From: Clostridiaceae bacterium M8S5
GTDB lineage: Bacteria > Bacillota > Clostridia > Tissierellales > MCWD3
Assembly: GCA_029227815.1 (NCBI GenBank)
Contig: CP118523.1
Location: 3,348,001-3,412,000, forward strand
Length of the DNA stretch: 64,000 nt
Direction of reading: 5' to 3'
The notes beneath the pieces were generated by a model, which made no database searches, was not told the DNA's origin, and saw only the letters and a program-made list of their open reading frames with translations. This document shows, in pieces, positions 54,087 to 62,744 of the stretch (positions within the stretch are counted from its first letter, which is position 1; every line of letters starts with the position of its first letter). The translations under genes and the position numbers were made by a program.

Positions 54087-55925
54087 CTATATATTGCTCA
54101 ATTTTTTATAAAAGCTAGATTTTTTTATTTTCAATATTTCCATAGCCTCTTTTTTGTTTCCTTTGGTATGTATCATTACATTTTTTATAACCTCTTTTTC
54201 TATTTCATTCATTGTTTCTTTCAATGGTTTCATATAGTTTACTACTGGACCCAATTCCTTTTTGTCTATGTTAATCATTATGTTTTCTGATAATATATTT
54301 AAGTCATCACAAAGGTTTACAGCACGTTCTAGTACATTTTCCAATTCTCTAATATTACCAGGCCAAGAATACATCATTAGTTTATTATATGCTTCTCCTG
54401 ATATCCTTTTCAATTTCGTTCCTACTCTCTCACATATTTTAGGTATAAGATATTCAACTAACTCGTAAATATCTTCTTTCCTTTGTCTGAGAGGTATTAT
54501 CTGAATAGGAAATACATTGATTCTGTAATATAAGTCTTCTCTGAAATTATTATTCTTAACTTCATTTTCTAGATTTCTGTTTGTTGCTGCTATTATCCTT
54601 ACATCAACCTGTTTTTCTTTATTTCCACCAACCTTATAGAACTTTTTACTTTGTATCACCTCTAGCAATTTAACCTGCATATTCTTTGAAATATCTCCTA
54701 TTTCATCTAAGAACAGCGTTCCTCCATTTGCCATCTCAAAATAGCCCTTTTTCCCCCCTATATTTGCACCTGTAAATGCTCCTTTTTCATATCCAAAAAG
54801 CTCACTTTCTAAAAGACTTTCTGGTATAGAGTTGCAGTTAACTTGTATAAATGGTTTATTTTTGTTATCACTTGCTTCATGTATTGCTCTTGCTAACACT
54901 GTCTTTCCTGTTCCACTTTCCCCTAGTATTAGTACGTTTGAATTAGATTTACTAGCTTTATAAGCAAGTTTTTTTATCTCTATTATACCGTCACTTGATC
55001 CTATTACCTTTGGAAATAGCTTCTTGTATATGTTTTGGCTATCTAATCCTGCCTCTACTTTTTGTAATTTTTTATATGCTATATTTCTTTGATTCTCTAT
55101 GTTTTTTAGCTTAGATATATCCTCTATTAATAATACTGCTCCTATTGTCTGTCCTTTTCTCTTTACTTCTTTCATACCACACAAAACGCTAAATCCATTT
55201 ATTACAGCAAGCTGTCTCTTATATATCTTTTTACTTCCTTTAGCACATCTTATGAAATCTTGTAAAAGTTTAGAATCTTTATGGTTTTGTAGTATATTTG
55301 TATTTATAGGTACAATTTCGTTAATACCTATCTTCTTCTCATAGTAGCTTCCTTTATTTATTATACTTTTTATATCCTCTTTCCAAGCTGTATATCCTAT
55401 ACTTTGATAGAACTTTACTTTCTTTGTTTGTCCATCAACTATTACCATATGCCCAAAGTCGTTGTTAAAATTACTGCGATAAAGTGTTCCGTTTATAGTA
55501 ATATCTATATACCTATCTACAAAATCTATGATTATTTCTATATGTAAATCATCAATTGCCCTTTTCATCACCATTCTTTCTGTTGAACTTTTCAAACTAG
55601 TTTTATAGTGACTATTTCCTATAGCACTCCCATATCTTCCAATACACGCTACTGAGTAACCTTCTTTAAGATGAACTGGATCTATTCCTATCATTTTAAA
55701 ATCGTTTGGTGATAGCTGTCCATCATCTACTCCAAGCGCTGTTATGCCCATAATTACAATATCTCCATTTTTAACTTTCCCTTCCTCATGAGCATATTTA
55801 CACTCTCGTTTAAGTCCGAGAATTTCTCTAGCTTTTTCGCTATATAGCTTTATTATTCCGTTCCTATCTATGTAAATAATACCTTCATTCATTACATCTA
55901 TAATATCTAAAAATTCTAAGTTCAT
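54087..55925 (-). CDS. Sigma-54-dependent activator of the opp / beta-lactamase-like genes
   Basis: 612 residues: an N-terminal PAS-like domain (~1-40), an unusual middle region (~45-205; GDIVIMGITALGVDDGQLSPNDF and a beta-rich segment) that I do not recognise, a second PAS-like stretch (~210-275), an AAA+ domain (~305-535) with GESGTGKT, GAFTGA and [10 protein letters not shown], and a Fis-type HTH at the end (GNKKEAMEILKIKKSSFYKKL). A sigma-54 promoter lies on each side, pointing away from it (53849 to opp; 56042 to the beta-lactamase-like gene), so both are likely targets. Confidence 0.87.
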   Translation of the reverse strand: MNLEFLDIIDVMNEGIIYIDRNGIIKLYSEKAREILGLKRECKYAHEEGKVKNGDIVIMGITALGVDDGQLSPNDFKMIGIDPVHLKEGYSVACIGRYGSAIGNSHYKTSLKSSTERMVMKRAIDDLHIEIIIDFVDRYIDITINGTLYRSNFNNDFGHMVIVDGQTKKVKFYQSIGYTAWKEDIKSIINKGSYYEKKIGINEIVPINTNILQNHKDSKLLQDFIRCAKGSKKIYKRQLAVINGFSVLCGMKEVKRKGQTIGAVLLIEDISKLKNIENQRNIAYKKLQKVEAGLDSQNIYKKLFPKVIGSSDGIIEIKKLAYKASKSNSNVLILGESGTGKTVLARAIHEASDNKNKPFIQVNCNSIPESLLESELFGYEKGAFTGANIGGKKGYFEMANGGTLFLDEIGDISKNMQVKLLEVIQSKKFYKVGGNKEKQVDVRIIAATNRNLENEVKNNNFREDLYYRINVFPIQIIPLRQRKEDIYELVEYLIPKICERVGTKLKRISGEAYNKLMMYSWPGNIRELENVLERAVNLCDDLNILSENIMINIDKKELGPVVNYMKPLKETMNEIEKEVIKNVMIHTKGNKKEAMEILKIKKSSFYKKLSNI

Positions 55926-56041
55926 ATTATACTCCTTACTTAAGTAAATTAGTCAAATTAATACTATAACCCATTTATCTACCTGACTGATTTAGAAAGT
56001 AAGTTTCCTCCTCTCGTAAATAATATCTATTTTAACTATCT

Positions 56042-56057
56042 TGGCATACATTTTGCA
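56042..56057 (+). promoter_or_regulatory. Sigma-54 promoter of the beta-lactamase-like gene
   Basis: TGGCAT-N5-TTGCA, 73 bp before ATG 56131 and divergent from the sigma-54 activator gene. Confidence 0.78.
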
Positions 56058-56130
56058 ATTAATAAGTTTAAAAAATCTATTTTTTCTCAAATCTTTACTA
56101 ATAATTAAATCTATTAAAAGGAGCTCAACT

Positions 56131-56997
56131 ATGATTGAATTAAAAAAGAAATTAAAGCTTTTTCTTGATTCTTCAGATTATGAATATGCTTTAATTGTTA
56201 AAAACGTTCAAGACAAGACCACTATTTGTATTAACCAAGATATAAGATTTCATGCAGCTAGCATTATAAAACTTTATTATTTATATGAAGCTCTACATCA
56301 AGTATCTAAAGGGATTTTAAATCTAGACCAAATCTTCAAGCTTCCTGATAACGAAAAAGTTGATGGCTCTGGAGTTTTAAAGCTTTTGCATAATGATACT
56401 CCATTAACCCTTTTAGATATCATTACACTTATGATAGTTGTAAGTGATAATACTGCTACTAATATGCTATTTGATATCTTAGGTAAAGATAATATAAATA
56501 GCACTCTTCATCAGTTGAATATAAATAATACATACATTGCTAGAAAACTAATGCGAGTTATACCAGGTGTATATAGCTATACTACTGCATAAGATACTTG
56601 CCACATTTTAGAAACTTTTCTTAACTCGACAGTCTTAAACAAAGAACTAATGGACGTTGCTATGTCTATACTACATAAACAGCAACATAATGGATATTTA
56701 TCTAAAGATTTAGTCACTTGTGGCAAATGCAATACTCTGATTTCTTCAAAACTCACTTGTCATAAATGCGCAACATCTGTTGATGAAATTGATAGTTATA
56801 AAATACCCTTTGCTCACAAAACTGGTGAAATAAACGGTATTGTTCATGATGCAGGTATCATGACTATAAATAATCAAAAATACATCATTGTTATGTTGAC
56901 AAAAGAATTAACTGACAACAACATAGCTATAAAATCTATGAACTATGTAGGCAAATTGATCTATGATTATTTCAGTAATAAGCCGACAATACTTTAG
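56131..56997 (+). pseudogene. Beta-lactamase-related serine hydrolase, interrupted by a stop; zinc-ribbon-like insert
   Basis: A class A beta-lactamase-fold protein read in one frame from ATG 56131 (GGAG 9 bases upstream) to 56997, broken only by TAA at codon 154 (56590-56592). S-x-x-K is Ser44-Lys47, SDN is 105-107, KTG is 230-232, so all active-site motifs survive around the stop. The Glu166 region of true beta-lactamases is not evident, suggesting an esterase or peptidase rather than resistance. Unusually, Cys197/200 and Cys210/213 form a CxxC-x9-CxxC knuckle just before KTG. There is no signal peptide. The sigma-54 promoter upstream suggests it was part of the peptide regulon. Confidence 0.75.
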
Positions 56998-57127
56998 CGT
57001 GATAAACTGAATTATTCTTATTAATATTCTATACCACTCAGGCAAGTAAATAAAGTATTTTGGCGCAAATTTTTGATGAATTTCACTATTTATATCGTAT
57101 GCTGTAGTAATTTTAACATAAAAAATA

Positions 57128-57178
57128 CCTCCAAAGTTGATACCTAATTTTTATTAATTAGAATGTCTACTTTGGAAG
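57128..57178 (-). terminator. Terminator after the chimeric AAA+ regulator
   Basis: Stem TCCAAAGT (57130-57137) with ACTTTGGA (57169-57176), extended inside by CTAATT/AATTAG; reading leftwards it ends in AGGTATTTTT. Confidence 0.6.
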
Positions 57179-57195
57179 TACTGAGTAGTCCTTGT

Positions 57196-58908
57196 TTAAT
57201 AATATTTCTTTTTAGTGTTTATTATATATTGTGGTAAGTAATCCTCTTTTATTACTTTATCATCAGATAATACTATTAGCTTTTCTATCACATTTAGTAG
57301 CTGAGTTATATTATCTGGCCATTCGTATGCTTTAAAGTATTTATAGAGTTTTATGTCAATTTCTTTTATTTCCATATTGTTTTTAATACTGAATTTTTTT
57401 AAATATTCCCTAGTTATCAATTCTATATCTTCTAATCTATCTCTTAATGGAGGGATATTTAATTCTATAATGCTTAGCATATAATATAAATCTTCTCTAA
57501 AGCCCCCTCTTTTTATGATTTCTTTTAAATCCACTGTTGACGCTGCAATAACTCTTGTATTTATAGGAGCTGAACCATAATCATACGTCTGATAGTCTAG
57601 TTGGAAGTCTACTAATCTAGCTTGAGCAGATATAGGCATTTTTTCTATTTCGTTTATAAATACTGTTCCACCATTTGCGTATTCAAAAAGACTTTTTCTA
57701 CTTGCTTCTTCAAAACCTTTTGACTTATAGCCAAATAACTCACTTCCAATTAATGAGTCTGGTATAGCACTGCAATTTATTGAAATAAACGGTTTGTCTC
57801 TTCTATCGCTACTATTGTGTATAGCTTGTGCAAAAAGTCTTTTTCCTACACCAGTTTCTCCATGCAGTAATATATATGCATTTGCTTTTGCTATTTTTTG
57901 TGCAGTAATTTTTAATTCTTTAATAGTGTTCGTTTCACCAATAATATCATCAAATGTGTAGAGATCCGTCTTTCTTCTTTCTCTCCTAAGATAATCTAGA
58001 TGTTTATTATAGTTTATTTTCTTTAGTATTATAACTTCATATAATCTAGCTATATTATAAATTATTTTTAAGGTGTCACTGTTTACAGATCTATGAGTAA
58101 ACGAAGCATTTATCGTACCACAAATCTCATTTCTCGAATCATAAAACGGTGCAGCAGCACAGCTATATTCATGAAACATTGTTTTATAGTGTTCAGAGCC
58201 TACTACCAAAGCAGGCTTGTTTTCCATAAGCGCTATGCATGTAGAATTGGTCCCTAATACATTCTCAGATACGTCTACAAAATAACCTACATTAGGATAT
58301 AGGTCATCCAATTTGTCATCATAACTTATAATATATTTTAACTTAGCATCTTTATCGTATATACTGATATCCATATTTAGATTTTTAACAATGTTGTAAA
58401 ATTCCCTATACTCATCAAGTTCATACTCTGGAAGATATTTGAGCACATATTTCTGTTTTTCATCCGGTCTCATTAGATTCTTTATATCGAAATCTGATAG
58501 TGATACATTATTACTCTTACACCGCTTCCATGAACGTAGTATCTCTTCTTTCAGTAAATTTTTATCAAAGTATATTTCTTCAACAAAATTTTCCCATATT
58601 TTTGATATTATATCTATTTGTAGTCTGCCTTCATCTTGAAAATCATATTTATCACCTGCATACTCTTGTTTTTCATCACTGTCTAGAAATAGTGAAAAAG
58701 TCTCTTTTAAAGTGTGTCCTTCTACTAAGCTAATACCTCCACCATGGCCTTTATTCGTATAAATAGGTATCCCCGATAATACTAGCTCATCTATATCTCT
58801 GTAAATTGTTCTAGTAGAGACTTCAAACCTGTCTGCTAGGTACTTCGCAGTCACTGTTCCCTTATTCAATAATGTTATAATAATTCTAACTAATCTATTA
58901 ACTCTCAT
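57196..58908 (-). CDS. Chimeric HTH-GAF-AAA+ regulator lacking GAFTGA
   Basis: 570 residues. Residues 1-62 are a DeoR/YafY-type winged helix (RIIITLLNKGTVTAKYLADRFEVSTRTIYRDI); ~125-295 an AcoR-like region (SWKRCKSNN) with a GAF domain; ~320-540 an AAA+ domain of the sigma-54 activator type with Walker A GETGVGKR (350-357). The GAFTGA loop is replaced by a shorter KGFEEA-like stretch (~397-402), Walker B reads TVFINEIE (Asp to Asn at 419), and there is no C-terminal HTH. It should therefore bind DNA by its N-terminus and cannot activate sigma-54 in the usual way. It is monocistronic; the target is unknown. Confidence 0.8.
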   Translation of the reverse strand: MRVNRLVRIIITLLNKGTVTAKYLADRFEVSTRTIYRDIDELVLSGIPIYTNKGHGGGISLVEGHTLKETFSLFLDSDEKQEYAGDKYDFQDEGRLQIDIISKIWENFVEEIYFDKNLLKEEILRSWKRCKSNNVSLSDFDIKNLMRPDEKQKYVLKYLPEYELDEYREFYNIVKNLNMDISIYDKDAKLKYIISYDDKLDDLYPNVGYFVDVSENVLGTNSTCIALMENKPALVVGSEHYKTMFHEYSCAAAPFYDSRNEICGTINASFTHRSVNSDTLKIIYNIARLYEVIILKKINYNKHLDYLRRERRKTDLYTFDDIIGETNTIKELKITAQKIAKANAYILLHGETGVGKRLFAQAIHNSSDRRDKPFISINCSAIPDSLIGSELFGYKSKGFEEASRKSLFEYANGGTVFINEIEKMPISAQARLVDFQLDYQTYDYGSAPINTRVIAASTVDLKEIIKRGGFREDLYYMLSIIELNIPPLRDRLEDIELITREYLKKFSIKNNMEIKEIDIKLYKYFKAYEWPDNITQLLNVIEKLIVLSDDKVIKEDYLPQYIINTKKKYY

Positions 58909-59056
58909 TTTTTATTCTCCATATTATAATATGTTATCTAAGTAATAGTTAAATTAATACATAGCAGTTTTAAAAAGTGCTATTAACCAAAATTATATGT
59001 TAACTATACTCTCTTATATCTAGCTTATTTTGGGGAAAGTTATTAAGATGTGTAAT

Positions 59057-59695
59057 CTATTTGCTACAATCACTTTCGTTTATAAAAAGTGTTTTGTATA
59101 TTTCTAAATAAGATTTAAATTTCGCGATATAATCTTTTTTTACTTCTGATATACTAAGCTTCTCATCTAAGTTTTCTATATAATCTTTGTTAAAACCACA
59201 AATAAACCATTTAAATATATCTGTAGCTTTTTTCTGGTCAACTTTTAGCTCAGACACATCTAAATCATTCAGCAACTGCTCATATAATTTATCACATATA
59301 TTTCCGTATTTAGCTATTATCTTTGTATGTATCTCCGATCTATCATTAGTAAAAGCATCTTTGATTAGTTTATGAAAAATTGGGTTTTCAATATGCCATG
59401 ATATCTCAATTTGAGCAAAAGCAATAATCTTCCCAAATACATCTTTTGGGAATTGCAATATATATTTTTTTATTACTTTATTAAAATCATTAATGGTATA
59501 ATCCAAAACATCAAAATATAATTGCTCCTTATTTAAAAAGTACTTAAACAAACTACCTTTTCCAATCTTTGCTTCTTTAACAATTCTATTAGTTGAACTA
59601 TTGTTATATCCATAAATCGCAAACTCTTTTGTTGCAACTTTCATGATGTTTTCCTGTTTACTTTTTGTCAACTTGTTAAACGATTCTAAGGTCAT
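59057..59695 (-). CDS. TetR/AcrR-family repressor
   Basis: 212 residues. The N-terminal HTH (~12-58, NIMKVATKEFAIYGYNNSSTNRIVKEAKIGKGSLFKYFLNKEQLY) is canonical; the C-terminal ligand domain is variable and suggests no ligand. A 14-bp perfect palindrome lies 32 bp upstream (59728), so it should repress itself. No efflux pump or other target lies next to it. Confidence 0.87.
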   Translation of the reverse strand: MTLESFNKLTKSKQENIMKVATKEFAIYGYNNSSTNRIVKEAKIGKGSLFKYFLNKEQLYFDVLDYTINDFNKVIKKYILQFPKDVFGKIIAFAQIEISWHIENPIFHKLIKDAFTNDRSEIHTKIIAKYGNICDKLYEQLLNDLDVSELKVDQKKATDIFKWFICGFNKDYIENLDEKLSISEVKKDYIAKFKSYLEIYKTLFINESDCSK

Positions 59696-59727
59696 TTGAG
59701 TCTCCTAGTATTATTATCATTGAATAA

Positions 59728-59741
59728 TGACCACGTGGTCA
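59728..59741. promoter_or_regulatory. Palindromic operator, probable TetR site
   Basis: TGACCACGTGGTCA, a perfect 14-bp palindrome in the 271-bp gap between the TetR gene and the TyrR-like gene; by position it most likely controls tetR itself. Confidence 0.75.
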
Positions 59742-59967
59742 CTAATGTAATAATATACTATATATTACAATTAGTCAATAGATTATATTAAATTACATTT
59801 TATTGATTTACCAAATTGATACAAGCTTATATTTTTGACAAGAAAATAGAGCTTACTCCACTTAAATAGTTCTTTTTTTCTATCAATAGGATTCATGCTA
59901 TTGTAATATATTGATTTTATTCATATAATATTTATAAATACTATGATAACCCTAAAGAGGTGTTTGA

Positions 59968-61572
59968 ATGAATAATAAATCCGATAGTTTAAAACAGACT
60001 ACCGAAAAATATACTCGTTTAGAAATTATATCTGGAGATCGTATTGGGATGGCACTTGATTTACTCAGTAAGGTATACGAACTCAATATTAGTTTAATAT
60101 CACTTGAAGTATTACCTAAGAAAGGTAGTATTAAAATAAAGGATATCTCAAATAAATCTAAGGAAGCACTAATATCATCTTTGTATAGTGTTGAAGATGT
60201 TATCGAAGTTCGTGAAATAGACTTGCTTAGACAGGAAAAAAATGAAAAAAAGTTATTGGCTATGATAGATTCTGTTGATGAAGGTATCATTGCTATCAAT
60301 AATAAACTTGAAATTGAATACTACAATAATTATTGTGAAAAGATACTTCACTATAAAAAAGAAGAGGTTATAGGTAAAACCCTAGACGAAATATTTGGTG
60401 AAAATACATTGATGGCTAAACTACTTAAAACCGGTGAAAAATACGACAATGTTGAAATCATTTTAAAAACCGAAAAAGGTAAAAGTCATTATTTAACTAC
60501 TGGAAGACCTATCAAAGATGATAACAATAAAACTATAGGCGTTGTAGCTTCTATAAAGGATATTAAGCAAGCTATTGAAATGGCCAATGTTGTTTCTTTT
60601 ACTGAAAAAGGTGCTTTTAAAGAAATAATAGGTAGTAGTCCTGCTATTGAGAGTTGCAAAAACTTGTGTTCTTCGGTAGCTAAAAGTGATTCTACGATTT
60701 TGTTGAGAGGTGAAAGTGGTACGGGCAAGGAGCTGTTAGCTAAAGCAATAAGGAACTTAAGCTCTCGAAATGACAAGCGCTTTGTTACTATAAACTGTGC
60801 TGCTCTTCCTGACAATCTAATAGAAAGTGAACTCTTTGGATACAAAAAGGGTAGCTTTACTGGCGCAAATCAATTTGATAAAGAAGGTTTGTTTAAAGAA
60901 GCAGATGGTGGAACTATTTTTTTAGATGAAATAGGTGAACTATCTATGGTATTGCAAGCTAAACTCTTGAGAGTTCTTCAAGAAGGTGTTATCAGAAAAA
61001 TAGGAAGTAACAAAGAAGAACCTGTAGACGTTAGAGTTATAGCTGCAACTAATAAGAATTTAGAAGCTATGATTAAAAGTGGTCAATTCAGAGAGGATTT
61101 ATATTATAGATTAAATGTAATACCTATATTTCTTCCTCCATTACGTGATAGACTTGACGATATACCTAATCTTGTTTCATACTTTATCGATAAACTAAAT
61201 GTAAAATTAAAAAAGAATGTTTCAGGTGCTGAGCTGTCTTTTATAAAAAGTCTTATGGAGTACAATTGGCCTGGAAATGTTAGAGAACTACAAAATGTTA
61301 TTGAACGAGCTATGAATTTGTGCTTTGATAATATACTGCAAATTAAGCACTTAATTATAAACTTTAATAAAGAAATAGCACCTTCTCAAAATACTCATGC
61401 TAAGCTTGAAAATATCAAGCTAAAAGAAGTTGTTGAAATATGTGAAAAGGAAGCGATCGTTAAAGCTTTAAATAAGCATAAAAGCTACCGAAAAGCAGCT
61501 AAGGCTTTAGGTGTATCTCATACGACTATTATAAATAAAGCTAAGAGATATAACATAATGTTAGATAATTAA
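59968..61572 (+). CDS. TyrR-like ACT-PAS-AAA+ regulator
   Basis: 534 residues: an N-terminal ACT domain (~17-85, RLEIISGDRIGMALDLLSKVYELNISLISLEV), a PAS domain (~95-200), an AAA+ domain (~215-440) with GESGTGKE (248-255) and GSFTGA in place of GAFTGA, and a TyrR-type HTH at ~490-530 (YRKAAKALGVSHTTIINKAKRY). ACT domains bind amino acids, so it probably senses an amino acid and controls its catabolism. The GSFTGA loop keeps the critical threonine, so sigma-54 activation is possible. No target gene is adjacent. ATG is preceded by AGAGGTG. Confidence 0.87.
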   Translation: MNNKSDSLKQTTEKYTRLEIISGDRIGMALDLLSKVYELNISLISLEVLPKKGSIKIKDISNKSKEALISSLYSVEDVIEVREIDLLRQEKNEKKLLAMIDSVDEGIIAINNKLEIEYYNNYCEKILHYKKEEVIGKTLDEIFGENTLMAKLLKTGEKYDNVEIILKTEKGKSHYLTTGRPIKDDNNKTIGVVASIKDIKQAIEMANVVSFTEKGAFKEIIGSSPAIESCKNLCSSVAKSDSTILLRGESGTGKELLAKAIRNLSSRNDKRFVTINCAALPDNLIESELFGYKKGSFTGANQFDKEGLFKEADGGTIFLDEIGELSMVLQAKLLRVLQEGVIRKIGSNKEEPVDVRVIAATNKNLEAMIKSGQFREDLYYRLNVIPIFLPPLRDRLDDIPNLVSYFIDKLNVKLKKNVSGAELSFIKSLMEYNWPGNVRELQNVIERAMNLCFDNILQIKHLIINFNKEIAPSQNTHAKLENIKLKEVVEICEKEAIVKALNKHKSYRKAAKALGVSHTTIINKAKRYNIMLDN

Positions 61573-61633
61573 AATTCTAATAATGCTACAATATCTTCGT
61601 GGGTCTTTGATGACTTGGTGTTTTTTGTCTTGC

Positions 61634-61678
61634 GTAAGCTGTAATTTTTGATTATATTATTGTTAGATTACAGCTTAC
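61634..61678 (+). terminator. Hairpin downstream of the TyrR-like gene
   Basis: Perfect 12-bp stem GTAAGCTGTAAT with ATTACAGCTTAC around a 21-base AT-rich loop; no T run follows, so terminator function is uncertain. Confidence 0.45.
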
Positions 61679-61778
61679 AATGTTACTGTCAAAAAAAATC
61701 TAAGCTTCATGTTGGTTCTTCTTGATATTTCTCTTCAGGTCATGCTTGGTAAGATAAAAACATATTTTTATAATCTAT

Positions 61779-62213
61779 TTAGCACTTTAACCTTTTATAT
61801 GTAATAATTAATAAAAAAATGATAACTATAAAAATAAACGGATAAGCAATGTATAACAGAAACTTAGGGAAACTTAATACTGTCATCATATCTTTCCAGA
61901 AACCAACATTAGAATCTCTAAAATACATTGTTATAATCATGTCTCTTGTGATATATTTCTGTTGATTACCTTTACTATAATAGTACCCACATTCTCCCTC
62001 GTGAGAATATATCCATCCTCTATCTTCTAAATATTCACCAAATGAACTCGCAGGTGAATCATCTTTTATAAGGTAATAATCGTATGGAAACAATGATACC
62101 ACTTGTGCATCTGTAAATAATAATTTGCCAACTGGGACTACTGGAATAATTAAAACACACACAAGTAATATAACAAAATTAATTAATATCAACTTACTCT
62201 TTGACAACATCAT
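61779..62213 (-). CDS. Unknown membrane protein, two helices with an extracytoplasmic loop
   Basis: 144 residues: an N-terminal helix (~7-28), a polar central region (~35-105, with SSFGEYLEDRGWIYSHEGECGYYYSKGNQQ) and a C-terminal helix (~115-138). It probably exposes its middle outside the cell. The family is not recognised. Two adjacent ATG codons are possible starts behind AGAGGTG. Confidence 0.5.
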   Translation of the reverse strand: MMLSKSKLILINFVILLVCVLIIPVVPVGKLLFTDAQVVSLFPYDYYLIKDDSPASSFGEYLEDRGWIYSHEGECGYYYSKGNQQKYITRDMIITMYFRDSNVGFWKDMMTVLSFPKFLLYIAYPFIFIVIIFLLIITYKRLKC

Positions 62214-62377
62214 AACACCTCTCTGTAAACTTATTTCTCAACCACCTATATCTATTACAATTATACCACTAAATACTAAAAAAATATTTCTTATTTGCAA
62301 GTACCGCCTCTTTAACCTTTTATAATCTACTTACATATACTGATATGAGTACTTCTATCTATGAAAGGTGGCACACT

Positions 62378-62716
62378 ATGAGTTTAATTGAACTGAAAAA
62401 AAATTTTGTTAATGAAATAAAAAAATCTAAACAATTTGCAGAACTTAAAAATGCTATGCTAGAAATAGAAAAATACCCTGATATAAAAAATAAAATAGAT
62501 TCATTTAAGAAAAAACGCTTAAATTTGATGAACAGTAAAATGCAAATTGCTCAAAAAGAATTTGAAGCAACTAAGCTTGAAAAAGAGTTTATGAATCTGT
62601 CTCAAATACCAGAAATTAAAAAGCTAATGACAGCAGAAAAAAAATACAATGAGTTTTTATTCAATTTGTATAAAAGCATAAATATTGCTTTAGATTCTGA
62701 ATTGAAGAGGTCATAA
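62378..62716 (+). CDS. YlbF/YmcA-family protein
   Basis: 112 residues, entirely helical, with the Com_YlbF pattern (FVNEIKKSKQFAELKNAMLEIEKYPDIKNKIDSFKKKRLNLM...LSQIPEIKKLMTAEKKYNEFL). In Bacillus, YlbF and YmcA partner with YaaT in RNA processing and development. Here the gene stands 28 bp before a YcaO gene, so a role as helper of that enzyme is possible. ATG 62378 with AAAGGTGG is preferred to the ATG at 62345. Confidence 0.78.
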   Translation: MSLIELKKNFVNEIKKSKQFAELKNAMLEIEKYPDIKNKIDSFKKKRLNLMNSKMQIAQKEFEATKLEKEFMNLSQIPEIKKLMTAEKKYNEFLFNLYKSINIALDSELKRS

Positions 62717-62744
62717 TATGAGTGGTAATAATGGAGGGATATGA

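Noticed and set aside
62718..62744. Eight-codon ORF (MSGNNGGI) immediately before the YcaO TTG start, as a possible RiPP precursor or leader peptide
   Set aside because: It is too short for a precursor peptide, contains the YcaO RBS within it, and lacks Cys; probably chance. It has one Ser but no leader.
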